Positions 27,800 to 36,640 of a DNA stretch of 64,000 bases are shown here, piece by piece. A program made the translations under genes and the position numbers. The notes beneath the pieces were generated by a model. It did not search any database. It had not been told where the DNA came from and saw nothing but the letters and a program-made list of their open reading frames with translations. Positions within the stretch are counted from its first letter, which is position 1, and each line of letters opens with the position of its first letter. Origin of the DNA: Pseudovibrio brasiliensis (GTDB taxonomy: Bacteria > Pseudomonadota > Alphaproteobacteria > Rhizobiales > Stappiaceae); assembly GCF_018282095.1 (NCBI RefSeq), contig NZ_CP074126.1, positions 4,315,841 to 4,379,840 on the forward strand, in the 5' to 3' direction.

Positions 27800-28360
27800 T
27801 CAGGCTATCGAGTTTCGCTGTAGATACTCTGTTGTTGAGACGATATTGCTGCAAATGAACGACAGCGAAGCCATGATCGCAGCCTGCACAAATTCCTGTT
27901 GCGACGACTGGTCATTAGCTCCCGGCTCACGCGTCGCACAAGCATCATATATAATCGTAATCGGATACCCCAGTTCCGTCGTCGCATGCGCTGCCGCGGC
28001 GATGCAGTCCTTGCTCATGGATCCGCAAATCACCAGTTCCTCAACATTCTCATCATCTAGAATTTGCTTGAGGTTGTTATTGAGGAAGATGTTGGAGGTG
28101 TACTTGGTCACCACAGGCTCATGTGGCAACGGCTTGGCCATGTCATGGATCTCCGCCCCGATGGTCCCCTCAACGGTAAACGGTGCATCCTTCTCTTTGA
28201 AGTGATGCTGGATGTGAACGATGGTCTGATCCTGAGCACGCGCATTTGTGAGCAACATTTGAATGTTCCCCGCAGCCTCGAGTTGCCCTTCCAACTCACA
28301 TTTCCCACCGGGAAAGAAGTCATTTTGACAATCAATTATCAGCAGCGCTGTCCTCGTCAT
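27800..28360 (-). CDS. Isochorismatase-fold cysteine hydrolase, paralogue A
   Basis: A 186-residue member of the isochorismatase/nicotinamidase cysteine-hydrolase superfamily. The Asp-Lys-Cys triad is intact: D10 in LLIIDCQNDFFPGG, K86 in VVTKY, C119 in CGSMSKDC. It is last of four genes read leftward from the AraC regulator. The ATG at 28360 with AGGAGG upstream is chosen over a GTG 24 bp earlier. The substrate is probably a small amide or ureido compound, but it is not known. The C-terminal half carries a REPGANDQSSQQE insertion region that differs from the siblings. Confidence 0.85.
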   Translation of the reverse strand: MTRTALLIIDCQNDFFPGGKCELEGQLEAAGNIQMLLTNARAQDQTIVHIQHHFKEKDAPFTVEGTIGAEIHDMAKPLPHEPVVTKYTSNIFLNNNLKQILDDENVEELVICGSMSKDCIAAAAHATTELGYPITIIYDACATREPGANDQSSQQEFVQAAIMASLSFICSNIVSTTEYLQRNSIA

Positions 28361-28513
28361 TTTCCGTTCAACACCTCCTGTCACAGGCTGTTTGCTAACA
28401 CTCTAATAGATATCGATTGACGGAACTGAGCCAGAAAAACCCGCATTTTTCATAAAATCTAGAGGTAAAAGCCAGAGCTTATCAAAGTCGGGCATCAGGC
28501 ACTGAAGTCTATC

Positions 28514-29062
28514 TCAAACTGCCAAATACTCATCTGTTGAGATAACCTTGCCATAGGCAAATGAGAGTGCTGCCATAATCGCTCCCTGCACGTACTTTGC
28601 AGGCACGATTTCCCCTTCGAACTCAAGGTCACAGGTAGCACATGCATCATAAATAACAGTAATAGGATACCCCAGATCAACAGTTGCTCGTGCAGCTGCA
28701 TCTATACAAATATGAGACATCCCCCCACAGATCACAATCTCATCTATTTCCGCCCCCTCCAGAAGCTCCTGTAGGTTTGTATTTAAAAAGCAATTTGCAG
28801 TGTATTTGTATACGACCTGCTCTCCTTTTTGAGGCGTGCAGGACTTATGCGGCTCAGCTCCAATAGTTCCTTCGGCAAGAAACGGTGCTGCCTTATCTTT
28901 GAAAAGATGCCGAATATGGACAATGAAATCATTGTTAGCCCGAGCTGCATTGAGCAAACGTTGGATATTTGCTGCAGCCTCAACTTGACCCTCCAGCTCA
29001 CATTTTCCACCAGGGAAAAAGTCATTCTGACAGTTAAAGATGATAAGGGCCTTTTTGGTCAT
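28514..29062 (-). CDS. Isochorismatase-fold protein, paralogue B (catalytic Asp replaced by Asn)
   Basis: A 182-residue paralogue of its neighbours, aligning with paralogue A without gaps through residue 120. The expected catalytic Asp at position 10 is Asn (ALIIFNCQNDFF; codon AAC). Lys 86 (VVYKY) and Cys 119 (CGGMSHIC) are kept. Loss of the Asp usually cripples deprotonation of the Cys in this family, so the protein may be a pseudoenzyme, have altered chemistry, or partner another paralogue. A GAGGGG site precedes the ATG. It is in the middle of the four-gene array. Confidence 0.85.
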   Translation of the reverse strand: MTKKALIIFNCQNDFFPGGKCELEGQVEAAANIQRLLNAARANNDFIVHIRHLFKDKAAPFLAEGTIGAEPHKSCTPQKGEQVVYKYTANCFLNTNLQELLEGAEIDEIVICGGMSHICIDAAARATVDLGYPITVIYDACATCDLEFEGEIVPAKYVQGAIMAALSFAYGKVISTDEYLAV

Positions 29063-29096
29063 GTCCCCTCTACAGGTTGTTCATGAAGAAAGTCAG

Positions 29097-29657
29097 TTAC
29101 GCTCCATTCACCGTGTCCAGAAACTCATCTGTCGAAATCACGTTACTATGCGCAAACCGCAAGGACGCCATCATTGCGGTATGAACATGATCCGCTGGAA
29201 CAGTCACACCATTGAACTCAAGATCTTCCGTCGCACAGGCGTCATAGATGATCGTCAGCGGATAGCCCAGATCCAGAGTTTGTCGCGCAGTCGCATTCAC
29301 GCAGTTCTGGCTCATGGAGCCGCACATCACAATTTCATCGATACCCGCCTCAACAAGGATCTGCTGCAAGTTGGTATCCTTATAGCCGTTCATGTAGTTT
29401 TTAACGACAACCGGCTCTCCATTCACGGGCTTGGCGCACTCGTTAATCTCTACTCCGGGAGATCCTTCAACCAGATAAGGCTCTGACTTATCTTTATACA
29501 TATGTTGGAGATGAATGACGTTCTCGTTGTTGTCGCGAACCACCTCCAGAAGGCGGGCAATGTTTTTTCCTGCTTCAACTTGCCCAGCTAAAGGGCAGGC
29601 ACCGCCTGGAAAATAATCATTCTGGCAGTCGACAATAATTAGGGCCCTTTTTGGCAT
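29097..29657 (-). CDS. Isochorismatase-fold cysteine hydrolase, paralogue C
   Basis: A 186-residue paralogue with the full triad: D10 (ALIIVDCQNDYFPGG), K86 (VVVKNY) and C119 (CGSMSQNC). Spacing between the three residues equals that of the other array members. The ATG at 29657 with GAGGT six bases upstream is preferred over a GTG two codons earlier. It lies 34 bp upstream of paralogue B and 159 bp downstream of paralogue D, all read leftward. Substrate unknown. Confidence 0.85.
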   Translation of the reverse strand: MPKRALIIVDCQNDYFPGGACPLAGQVEAGKNIARLLEVVRDNNENVIHLQHMYKDKSEPYLVEGSPGVEINECAKPVNGEPVVVKNYMNGYKDTNLQQILVEAGIDEIVMCGSMSQNCVNATARQTLDLGYPLTIIYDACATEDLEFNGVTVPADHVHTAMMASLRFAHSNVISTDEFLDTVNGA

Positions 29658-29816
29658 ATGCACACCTCAGTCCTATTGGTCTTTTCAGCGCAGACAATAA
29701 GGGCAACACGTTTAAGCATGCCGGATTTTAAGAAGCAGATTTTATAAAATCCCGAGCTAACAACGCCAAAAGCCAGCTTGAACAGCTGGCTCCTGAACTC
29801 ACCTGAAAGTGCGCGT

Positions 29817-30365
29817 TTATCCCGCCAGATAGTCGTCTGTCGTGATCACCTTTCCATAAGCAAAAGCCAGAGACGCCATAAAGGCACCGTGCACGTACTT
29901 CGCAGGAATCACTTCACCATTGTGCTCCATGTCCAAAGTTGCACAGGCATCATCAATGATGGTTGCGGTGTAACCCAGATCAACAGCGCCGCGCACTGTC
30001 GCATCAATGCAGTTATGAGACATGGAACCAACAACAACCAGATGCTCAATACCCTGCGCGTCCAGCAGCTCTTTCAGGTTGGTCTCAAGGAAGCTGTTTG
30101 CAAACCGCTTCACAACAAGCGGCTCCCCATCCTGAGGAACAACAGTCTCATGTATCTTCACGCCTTCAGTGCCTTTGTTGAAGAACGGTGCATCACCTGT
30201 TTCCACCACATGTTGGATGTGGATGATTGGTGTGTTCTTGCTACGGCTGTCTTCCAGCAGACGTTTCACGTTCTGAGCAGCTTCGACCTGCCCCTTCAGT
30301 TCCCAGGCTCCGCCAGGAAAGTAATCGTTCTGCACATCGACGATAACCAGTGCTGACTTGGACAT
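29817..30365 (-). CDS. Isochorismatase-fold cysteine hydrolase, paralogue D
   Basis: A 182-residue paralogue, first gene of the leftward array. The triad is complete (D10 in ALVIVDVQNDYFPGG, K86 in LVVKRF, C119 in VGSMSHNC). The ATG at 30365 has GGAGG eight bases upstream; upstream in-frame starts are rejected. It differs most from the siblings (DVQND instead of DCQND, GYTATIIDDACAT). It is divergent from the AraC/GlxA-type regulator with 98 bp between the starts, so it is the likely direct target of that regulator. Confidence 0.87.
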   Translation of the reverse strand: MSKSALVIVDVQNDYFPGGAWELKGQVEAAQNVKRLLEDSRSKNTPIIHIQHVVETGDAPFFNKGTEGVKIHETVVPQDGEPLVVKRFANSFLETNLKELLDAQGIEHLVVVGSMSHNCIDATVRGAVDLGYTATIIDDACATLDMEHNGEVIPAKYVHGAFMASLAFAYGKVITTDDYLAG

Positions 30366-30426
30366 GTATGCCTCCATCGGTTTGATCTTATGCAGCCAAC
30401 CTAATCCGCATCCACTAATCCCTCGA

Positions 30427-30457
30427 TTGGCATATACGACATAAAACATGCTATAAT
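30427..30457 (+). promoter_or_regulatory. Candidate promoter of the AraC-type gene, leaderless mRNA predicted
   Basis: A perfect TATAAT (30452-30457) lies only 6 bp before the ATG at 30464, with TTGGCA (30427-30432) 19 bp further upstream. Transcription would start at or next to the ATG. No Shine-Dalgarno sequence is present, which agrees with a leaderless transcript. Confidence 0.5.
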
Positions 30458-30463
30458 CGCCAG

Positions 30464-31399
30464 ATGAGCAAATCAGACAAACATCATCGCATTGGCATCC
30501 TCTCCTATACGGGTGCCCAGCTCTCAGCCATTTACGGCCTTGTGGACATGCTCAACGCCGCAAACAAGGACGAAGCAACACGCATGGAAGCTGTAATCCT
30601 GCAGCAAGATCACCTACCGAAGATCGAGAACAGCACGTTCTCAGCAGTTATCCTCCCTCCCAGTTTAGCGGCTCAACCACCCACAGTTTCCGCTACTCTG
30701 ACCAGATGGTTGAAACAACAGCATGAGCACGGTGCAATCCTCTGCTCCATCTGCGTTGGCGCTGCATTGCTTGCCGAAACAGGCATTCTGGATGGCAGAC
30801 CCGCAACAACCCACTGGGCAATAACTGAGAGTTTTGCGGAACGGTTCCCGCTTGTGAAGCTCGATACTGACAAGATGATCATTGATGAAGGCGACGTCAT
30901 CACCGCCGGCGGCATCATGGCATGGACGGATCTCGGCCTAAGACTCATCGATCACTTCGCAGGCCATGCAACCATGCTGGAGGTCGCCCGTCATTTTCTC
31001 ATAGATCCAGCTGGACGGGAGCAAAAATATTATCGCCGCTTCTATCCAAACCTCTCCCATGGCGATCAGGCCATCCTCAAAGCCCAGCACTGGCTGCAGG
31101 TGGCTTACAAACAAAAGCTGACTGTGCCCAACATGGCAGAGAAAGCTGGCCTCACTGGCAGAACTTTCCTGCGCCGCTTTGAGGCCGCAACAGGCCACAC
31201 ACCCAACGCTTACCTCCAACAACTGCGCATCACTGAAGCTCGTCAGCAACTGGAGCAAACCAAACGCTCTTTTAATGAGATCGCATGGGAGGTTGGCTAC
31301 GACGACCCAACCGCCTGTCGCCGTGTCTTCATCAAAACCACTGGTCTAAGCCCCGGTCAGTACCGGCAGAAGTTCGGCTATCAAAGCCATACAGTTTAG
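30464..31399 (+). CDS. GlxA-type AraC-family regulator (DJ-1/PfpI plus AraC HTH)
   Basis: A 311-residue regulator. The N-terminal 170 residues form a DJ-1/PfpI-like glutamine-amidotransferase fold with a Cys at the nucleophile elbow (ILCSICVGAALLAETGIL). The C-terminal 100 residues carry the AraC double HTH (VPNMAEKAGLTGRTFLRRFEAATGHTPNAYLQQLRI, and a second unit ending GLSPGQYRQKFG). It sits between one isochorismatase-fold gene (convergent, 4-bp overlap at the 3' ends) and four divergent ones. It is thus the prime candidate regulator of the whole array. GlxA-type regulators often respond to amides, amines or quaternary amines. Confidence 0.9.
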   Translation: MSKSDKHHRIGILSYTGAQLSAIYGLVDMLNAANKDEATRMEAVILQQDHLPKIENSTFSAVILPPSLAAQPPTVSATLTRWLKQQHEHGAILCSICVGAALLAETGILDGRPATTHWAITESFAERFPLVKLDTDKMIIDEGDVITAGGIMAWTDLGLRLIDHFAGHATMLEVARHFLIDPAGREQKYYRRFYPNLSHGDQAILKAQHWLQVAYKQKLTVPNMAEKAGLTGRTFLRRFEAATGHTPNAYLQQLRITEARQQLEQTKRSFNEIAWEVGYDDPTACRRVFIKTTGLSPGQYRQKFGYQSHTV

Positions 31400-31953
31400 T
31401 GCGGATGTGTCAGAAACTCATCCGTCGACACTACAGACGCATTTGAGAAGATGAGCGACGCCATGATCGCAGCCTGCACATCATCAACGGAGACTTCGCG
31501 CCCGCGGAACTCCATGCAGCTCGCCGCACAGGCATCATAAATTACGGTCACCGGATACCCTAGATCCATGGTGGCACGCGCTGTCTCAACAATGCAGTAC
31601 TGGGTCATCGATCCACAAATCACCAAGTCATCAATCTTGTGATCCGTCAGCAACTGCTTGAGATTGGTACCTTCCAGTGCATTGAAACTGTACTTGGTGA
31701 CAATCGGTTCGTCTTGTTTTGGCCAGACCATCTTGTTGATCTCAGCCCCAAATGATCCCTCAGCCATGAAAGGAGAATTAGGGTCTTTGTAGACATGCTT
31801 GATATGAATGACGAACTCGTGGTGCTGCCTCGCATCTTTCAGCAGTTCAACAATGTTCCCCGCAGCTTCCATCTGCTTGGGCAACTCAAACTTCCCACCC
31901 GGGAAATGGTCATTCTGGCATGCAATGATGAGCAAAGCGGTGTTATGCGTCAT
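31396..31953 (-). CDS. Isochorismatase-fold protein, paralogue E (catalytic Asp replaced by Ala)
   Basis: A 185-residue fifth paralogue on the other side of the AraC-type gene. The catalytic Asp is Ala at position 11 (LLIIACQNDHFPGG; codon GCA). Lys 87 (IVTKY) and Cys 120 (CGSMTQYC) remain. The frame is intact and a good GAGGG site precedes the ATG at 31953, so this is not ordinary gene decay. Together with paralogue B it makes two of five members that lost the same residue. Its 3' end overlaps that of the regulator by 4 bp. A non-catalytic or changed role is likely. Confidence 0.85.
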   Translation of the reverse strand: MTHNTALLIIACQNDHFPGGKFELPKQMEAAGNIVELLKDARQHHEFVIHIKHVYKDPNSPFMAEGSFGAEINKMVWPKQDEPIVTKYSFNALEGTNLKQLLTDHKIDDLVICGSMTQYCIVETARATMDLGYPVTVIYDACAASCMEFRGREVSVDDVQAAIMASLIFSNASVVSTDEFLTHPH

Positions 31954-32158
31954 ACTCAACCCTCTACAGCGCATCCCTGCTGGACGGTTCAGCATCCCAA
32001 AGGATACGCGCAACAAGCGTCAGAGCCTGAAGAAAGATGCTCATAAGCACGTCAGGCTCTAGTGAAAATTCACCAGCCCGCATACTAGGCCCCAAATCAT
32101 TTAGGCGACGCGCATGCAATCAGTCGGATTTTAGAGAACTGTGCGGGTTGCTCGCCTA

Positions 32159-32497
32159 CTACGATCCTCTTCGTGTTCCTTGATGATAAATCATAGACCA
32201 CTGCTCGCCCTCGAACTTCCAAATAGAAGTCCGCTGCGTTTCATTCTCAACGATGCTGTAAAACACCTGAACAAGCCCCTCGCTCAACTCCCGCAGGCGA
32301 AAATTCTCTATTGTTCTGACAGGATAATCCGCGGCCTCTTCCGGAAGCTCATCGAGTATCTGCGCCCGATCATACATCCGACCACTCGCACCAATCTCGA
32401 TGAAATCTGGATGCAGCAACAACTCAAGCTTCTGCTGATCTCCACGAACTGAGGGCTGAAGAAGTTGGCTTTCCAGGGAAAGGAGATGGTCGAGCAT
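32159..32497 (-). CDS. SnoaL/DUF4440-like NTF2-fold protein
   Basis: A 112-residue single-domain protein of the NTF2 fold, DUF4440-like. An N-terminal helix (LLSLESQLLQPSVRGDQQKLELLL) precedes HPDFIEIGASGRMYDRAQIL, and the C-terminus ends in the usual SIWKFEGEQWSMIYHQGT strand pair. Such proteins bind small ligands or are enzymes; the ligand is unknown. The ATG at 32497 with AGAAGG is preferred over a TTG two codons earlier. It directly follows the membrane-protein gene and is probably co-transcribed with it. Confidence 0.8.
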   Translation of the reverse strand: MLDHLLSLESQLLQPSVRGDQQKLELLLHPDFIEIGASGRMYDRAQILDELPEEAADYPVRTIENFRLRELSEGLVQVFYSIVENETQRTSIWKFEGEQWSMIYHQGTRRGS

Positions 32498-32503
32498 AAT
32501 CAA

Positions 32504-33118
32504 CTAGCCTTCTGTTTTAATAAGCTTTTCAGCAAACCATTTGCCAACAACTAGTCCCAATGCAGAGCAAAGCGCCATGCCCAGAAAATGGAGCAACAGC
32601 AAGAACAACAATCCAAAAGAGACAGAAAATTCAATCCCAAATCCAGAAAACAGTACGGCAACCAAACCAAATATAAAATGCGCAGTGAAGTCCAATGGGG
32701 TTTGGCTAAGAGGGCTGACTATCAATAGCTCTCGCTCAAATCCCGGGAGATCAAAGCCATTACCAACAAGACCACTCTTGCTGAAATACTGCTCAATAAT
32801 ATGAAGGAGAATGGTACTGTTGGTAGCTTCTTTAAAAACCAGAACAAACAAGTAAGCACATGCAGAACAGGCCAATGCCAACTTGCACAAGTCCATTGTT
32901 TTGATTTTTTGATGATTTGAACGAAACAGATTGAACCCGATAATAATACCTGAAATCACCAGCAAATTCGTAGGAAGGCTATTAGCTGTGATCGCAACAC
33001 TAAAAAGCTCTTGAGTGTAATGAAAAACCAGCCAAATGCTTAAATAAAGCAGGATGTAAATGATCCCATATGTGACTGCTATTTTTTCAACTCGCCACAA
33101 AGATTTAGCATTCGGCAT
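32504..33118 (-). CDS. Integral membrane protein of unknown function
   Basis: A 204-residue protein with about five hydrophobic helices (for example IIYILLYLSIWLVFHY, LLVISGIIIGFNLF, LALACSACAYLFVLVF, a long C-terminal FGLLFLLLLHFLGMALCSALGLVVG). One soluble loop of about 50 residues lies between helices 3 and 4. No family is recognised. The ATG at 33118 is chosen because it gives a positively charged N-terminus before the first helix. The A+T content is higher than in the adjacent nqr genes. The next gene starts just after its stop. Confidence 0.65.
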   Translation of the reverse strand: MPNAKSLWRVEKIAVTYGIIYILLYLSIWLVFHYTQELFSVAITANSLPTNLLVISGIIIGFNLFRSNHQKIKTMDLCKLALACSACAYLFVLVFKEATNSTILLHIIEQYFSKSGLVGNGFDLPGFERELLIVSPLSQTPLDFTAHFIFGLVAVLFSGFGIEFSVSFGLLFLLLLHFLGMALCSALGLVVGKWFAEKLIKTEG

Positions 33119-33256
33119 GCATGAACTCTCCACTCCCAAAAACTGAGCACATAAACACATGCAATTATGGGTTTAGTCAAGTGAACCCTAAACGCACTTT
33201 GCAAGTGTGCCTATATTACGCCGCTATAAGTCTGACATCATTAAGTCCCATGAGAA

Positions 33257-33286
33257 TAAAAAACCCGGCGCCTCTCGACACCGGGT
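33257..33286 (-). terminator. Rho-independent terminator of the nqr operon
   Basis: On the minus strand ACCCGGTGTC-GAGA-GGCGCCGGGT forms a 10-bp stem (two G-T pairs) with a tetraloop, followed by a run of T. It lies 29 bp after the nqrF stop. Confidence 0.9.
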
Positions 33287-33314
33287 CTCTAAATTCTCGC
33301 AGTACTTTCAGCGT

Positions 33315-34538
33315 TTAGCCGCCGAAGTCGTCCAGCATGATGTCTTCACGTTCCACGCCCAGATCAAGCAGCATGTTGATCACGGACTGGTTCATGATCG
33401 GAGGACCACACATGTAGTACTCGCAGTCTTCTGGCGCAGCATGGTCCTTCAGGTACTCGTTGTAGAGTACGTTGTGAATGAACCCGGTGTAACCGTCCCA
33501 GTCATCATCTGGCTGCGGATCAGAAAGTGCCACATGCCATGTGAAGTTCGGGAACTCTTTCGCCAGCTGATCGAAGTCCTCAACGAAGAACATCTCTTTC
33601 TTGGAACGCGCACCATACCAGAAAGTGATCTTACGATCGCGGTTCTCAAGACGCTTCAGCTGATCGAAGATGTGCGAACGCATAGGCGCCATACCAGCAC
33701 CACCACCGATGAACACCATTTCCTTGTTGGTTTCGCGAGCAAAGAACTCACCAAACGGACCGGAGATGGTCACCTTGTCACCTGGCTTCAGGTTGAAGAT
33801 GAACGAAGACATCTTACCAGCCGGAATGCCTGTGGTGCCAGGAGGTGGGGAAGCTACACGAACGTTCAGCATGATCATGCCTTTTTCGTCCGGGTAGTTC
33901 GCCATGGAATAAGCACGCTCAACTGGCTCGTCCACGATGGACTCATACTGCCACAGATTGAACTTGTCCCAATCTTCGCGATACTGCTCTTCAATGTCGA
34001 AGTCGGTGTACTTCAGCTTGTGCGCAGGCGCTTCAATCTGAATGTAACCACCAGCACGGAAGTTCACGTCTTCGCCTTCTGGCAGGTCCAGAACCAGCGC
34101 CTTAATGAAGGTCGCAACGTTTTCGTTGGAGCGAACAGTACACTCCCACTTTTTCACGCCGAACACTTCTTCAGGCACTTCAATCTTCATGTCCTGCTTC
34201 ACAGCAACCTGACAGGAAAGACGGTCACCACAGCGTGCTTCACGCTTGGTGATGTGGCTTTCCTCAGTTGCCAGAATGGAACCACCACCCTCGTGCACTT
34301 TCACGCGGCACTGAGCACAGGTACCACCGCCACCACAGGCGGAAGGAACGAAGATCTTCTGATCAGCCAGAACGTTGAGCAGCTTACCGCCCGCAGGAAC
34401 GGAAACAGTGCGCTCACCGTTGATTTCGATGTTAACGTCGCCAGAAGCAACCAGCTTGCTGCGCGCCATGAGAATGACGATCACCAGCGCAAGCACGATC
34501 AAAGTGAATAGCGTAATGCCCCAGGTAAAGTCTTGCAT
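33315..34538 (-). CDS. nqrF: Na+-translocating NADH:quinone reductase subunit F
   Basis: A 407-residue subunit that takes electrons from NADH into the complex. An N-terminal membrane helix ([18 protein letters not shown]) is followed by a plant-type 2Fe-2S domain ([10 protein letters not shown] plus a later Cys near 110). Then come an FAD domain with RAYSMANYP and an NADH domain with [13 protein letters not shown], ending MLDDFGG as is usual. It is the last gene of nqrABCDEF and is followed by a strong terminator. Confidence 0.96.
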   Translation of the reverse strand: MQDFTWGITLFTLIVLALVIVILMARSKLVASGDVNIEINGERTVSVPAGGKLLNVLADQKIFVPSACGGGGTCAQCRVKVHEGGGSILATEESHITKREARCGDRLSCQVAVKQDMKIEVPEEVFGVKKWECTVRSNENVATFIKALVLDLPEGEDVNFRAGGYIQIEAPAHKLKYTDFDIEEQYREDWDKFNLWQYESIVDEPVERAYSMANYPDEKGMIMLNVRVASPPPGTTGIPAGKMSSFIFNLKPGDKVTISGPFGEFFARETNKEMVFIGGGAGMAPMRSHIFDQLKRLENRDRKITFWYGARSKKEMFFVEDFDQLAKEFPNFTWHVALSDPQPDDDWDGYTGFIHNVLYNEYLKDHAAPEDCEYYMCGPPIMNQSVINMLLDLGVEREDIMLDDFGG

Positions 34539-34551
34539 CTGCTCGTCTCCC

Positions 34552-35160
34552 TTACAGCTTCACGCCTGAGAAAGCCATGAAACCCATAGCCATCAGACCA
34601 GCGGTGATGAAGGTGATGCCAAGACCCTGCAGTCCATCAGGAACGTCAGAGTACTTCAGCTTTTCACGTACACCAGCCATTGCAGTAATCGCGAGCGCCC
34701 AACCAATACCGGAAGCAACACCGTAAACGGAGGACTCTGCCAGGTTGTAGTCACGCTCCACCATGAACAGAGAACCACCCATGATGGCGCAGTTCACAGT
34801 GATCAGCGGTAGGAAGATACCCAGCGCGTTGTACAGCGCAGGAACATAGCGATCGAGGAACATTTCAAGGATCTGCACCACAGCAGCGATAACGCCGATG
34901 TAAGAGATCAGACCCAGGAAGCGCAGGTCAGTACCTTCAAGACCAGCCCACTCCAGCGCACCTTCGTTCAGCAGCGTGGTGTAGAGCAGGTTGTTGATTG
35001 GCACAGTCAGAGCCTGCACAACAACAACAGAGATACCCAGACCCAGCGCAGTTTCAACCTTCTTGGAAACCGCAAGGAACGTACACATTCCAAGGAAGAA
35101 GGAGAGCGCAAGGTTTTCGATAAAGATCGCCTTTACGGCGAGGGAAAGAAGCCCTTCCAT
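34552..35160 (-). CDS. nqrE: Na+-translocating NADH:quinone reductase subunit E
   Basis: A 202-residue membrane subunit with six helices, homologous to NqrD and to Rnf subunits. [20 protein letters not shown] near the N-terminus contains the Cys that contributes to the intramembrane iron site in this family. A second conserved Cys lies in [13 protein letters not shown]. It is 13 bp upstream of nqrF and 2 bp after nqrD. Confidence 0.95.
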   Translation of the reverse strand: MEGLLSLAVKAIFIENLALSFFLGMCTFLAVSKKVETALGLGISVVVVQALTVPINNLLYTTLLNEGALEWAGLEGTDLRFLGLISYIGVIAAVVQILEMFLDRYVPALYNALGIFLPLITVNCAIMGGSLFMVERDYNLAESSVYGVASGIGWALAITAMAGVREKLKYSDVPDGLQGLGITFITAGLMAMGFMAFSGVKL

Positions 35161-35162
35161 AA

Positions 35163-35818
<656 letters not shown>

Positions 35819-35819
<1 letters not shown>

Positions 35820-36640
35820 TACGCCTCTCCTTTTTTCAGATTGTCGAGGAAGGTTTTGAAGCCCTGCTCGCCCATCCAGAATTTGACGAGGTTGTCGACA
35901 CCACGGGAGGTCAGCGTTGCACCTGCAATCGCGTCAATGTGGTGTTTGGAGCCATCAATACCTGCTGGAGCAGCTTTACCGACGCCAATGTTAACTGCGC
36001 CGTTGTCACCGTAAACCAGCTTACCAGGCCACTGAGCCATCCATTTTGGATTGTCTACTTCAGCACCGAGACCAGGTGTCTCGCCATGAGCGTAGAAACG
36101 CAGGCCGTACACTTCATTGCCATCAGCATTCAGGGCGATGAAGCCATAAAGCGTGGACCACAGGCCGTAACCGTGAACCGGCAAAACAATGCGTTCGATT
36201 TCCCCCGCATCATCACGAAGCAGATAAACGGAAGCCAGTTTTGCCTGACGCTTGATGGATGCCGGATCGTTTGCCAGAGCGATGGAACGAGCTGGATCTT
36301 TCGCAGCAACACGCTGGTCATAGGTTGCAGCGTCTTCTGCATCAGAAAACTTACCACTCGCAACATCAACAAGGCGAGGTTCGAATGCACCAAATGCCTT
36401 CTCAACATCGATGCCGTCCTGATATAGGCCAGCAACCTTGAGGATGTTGGTCTTCTTATCCAGTGTCTTGTTGATTTCCTGCTGTGGCTTCAGCATCACC
36501 GCAGCACCGGAAACAATCATGGAACAGATCAGACACAGAACCACAGCAACGGTAATCGTGCGCGGTGCAGAGTCTAGAGGCATCGCGTTGAAGCGCGCCC
36601 ACAGACCTGTTGGGGCTGTTGTGTTTTCAGCATTAGGCAT
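35819..36640 (-). CDS. nqrC: Na+-translocating NADH:quinone reductase subunit C
   Basis: A 273-residue subunit with one N-terminal membrane helix ([23 protein letters not shown]) and a periplasmic FMN-binding domain. The covalent FMN-threonine site is in [14 protein letters not shown] near residue 246, the sequence modified by the ApbE flavin transferase encoded across the divergent region. It overlaps nqrB by 8 bp. Confidence 0.95.

Noticed and set aside
27800-28360. Naming the array members as nicotinamidase or isochorismatase
   Set aside because: The superfamily triad is visible, but no substrate-specific residues or partner genes support either name.
33207-34511. A 434-codon open frame antisense to nqrF
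   Set aside because: Translation has no recognisable features and the opposite strand is a clear NqrF.
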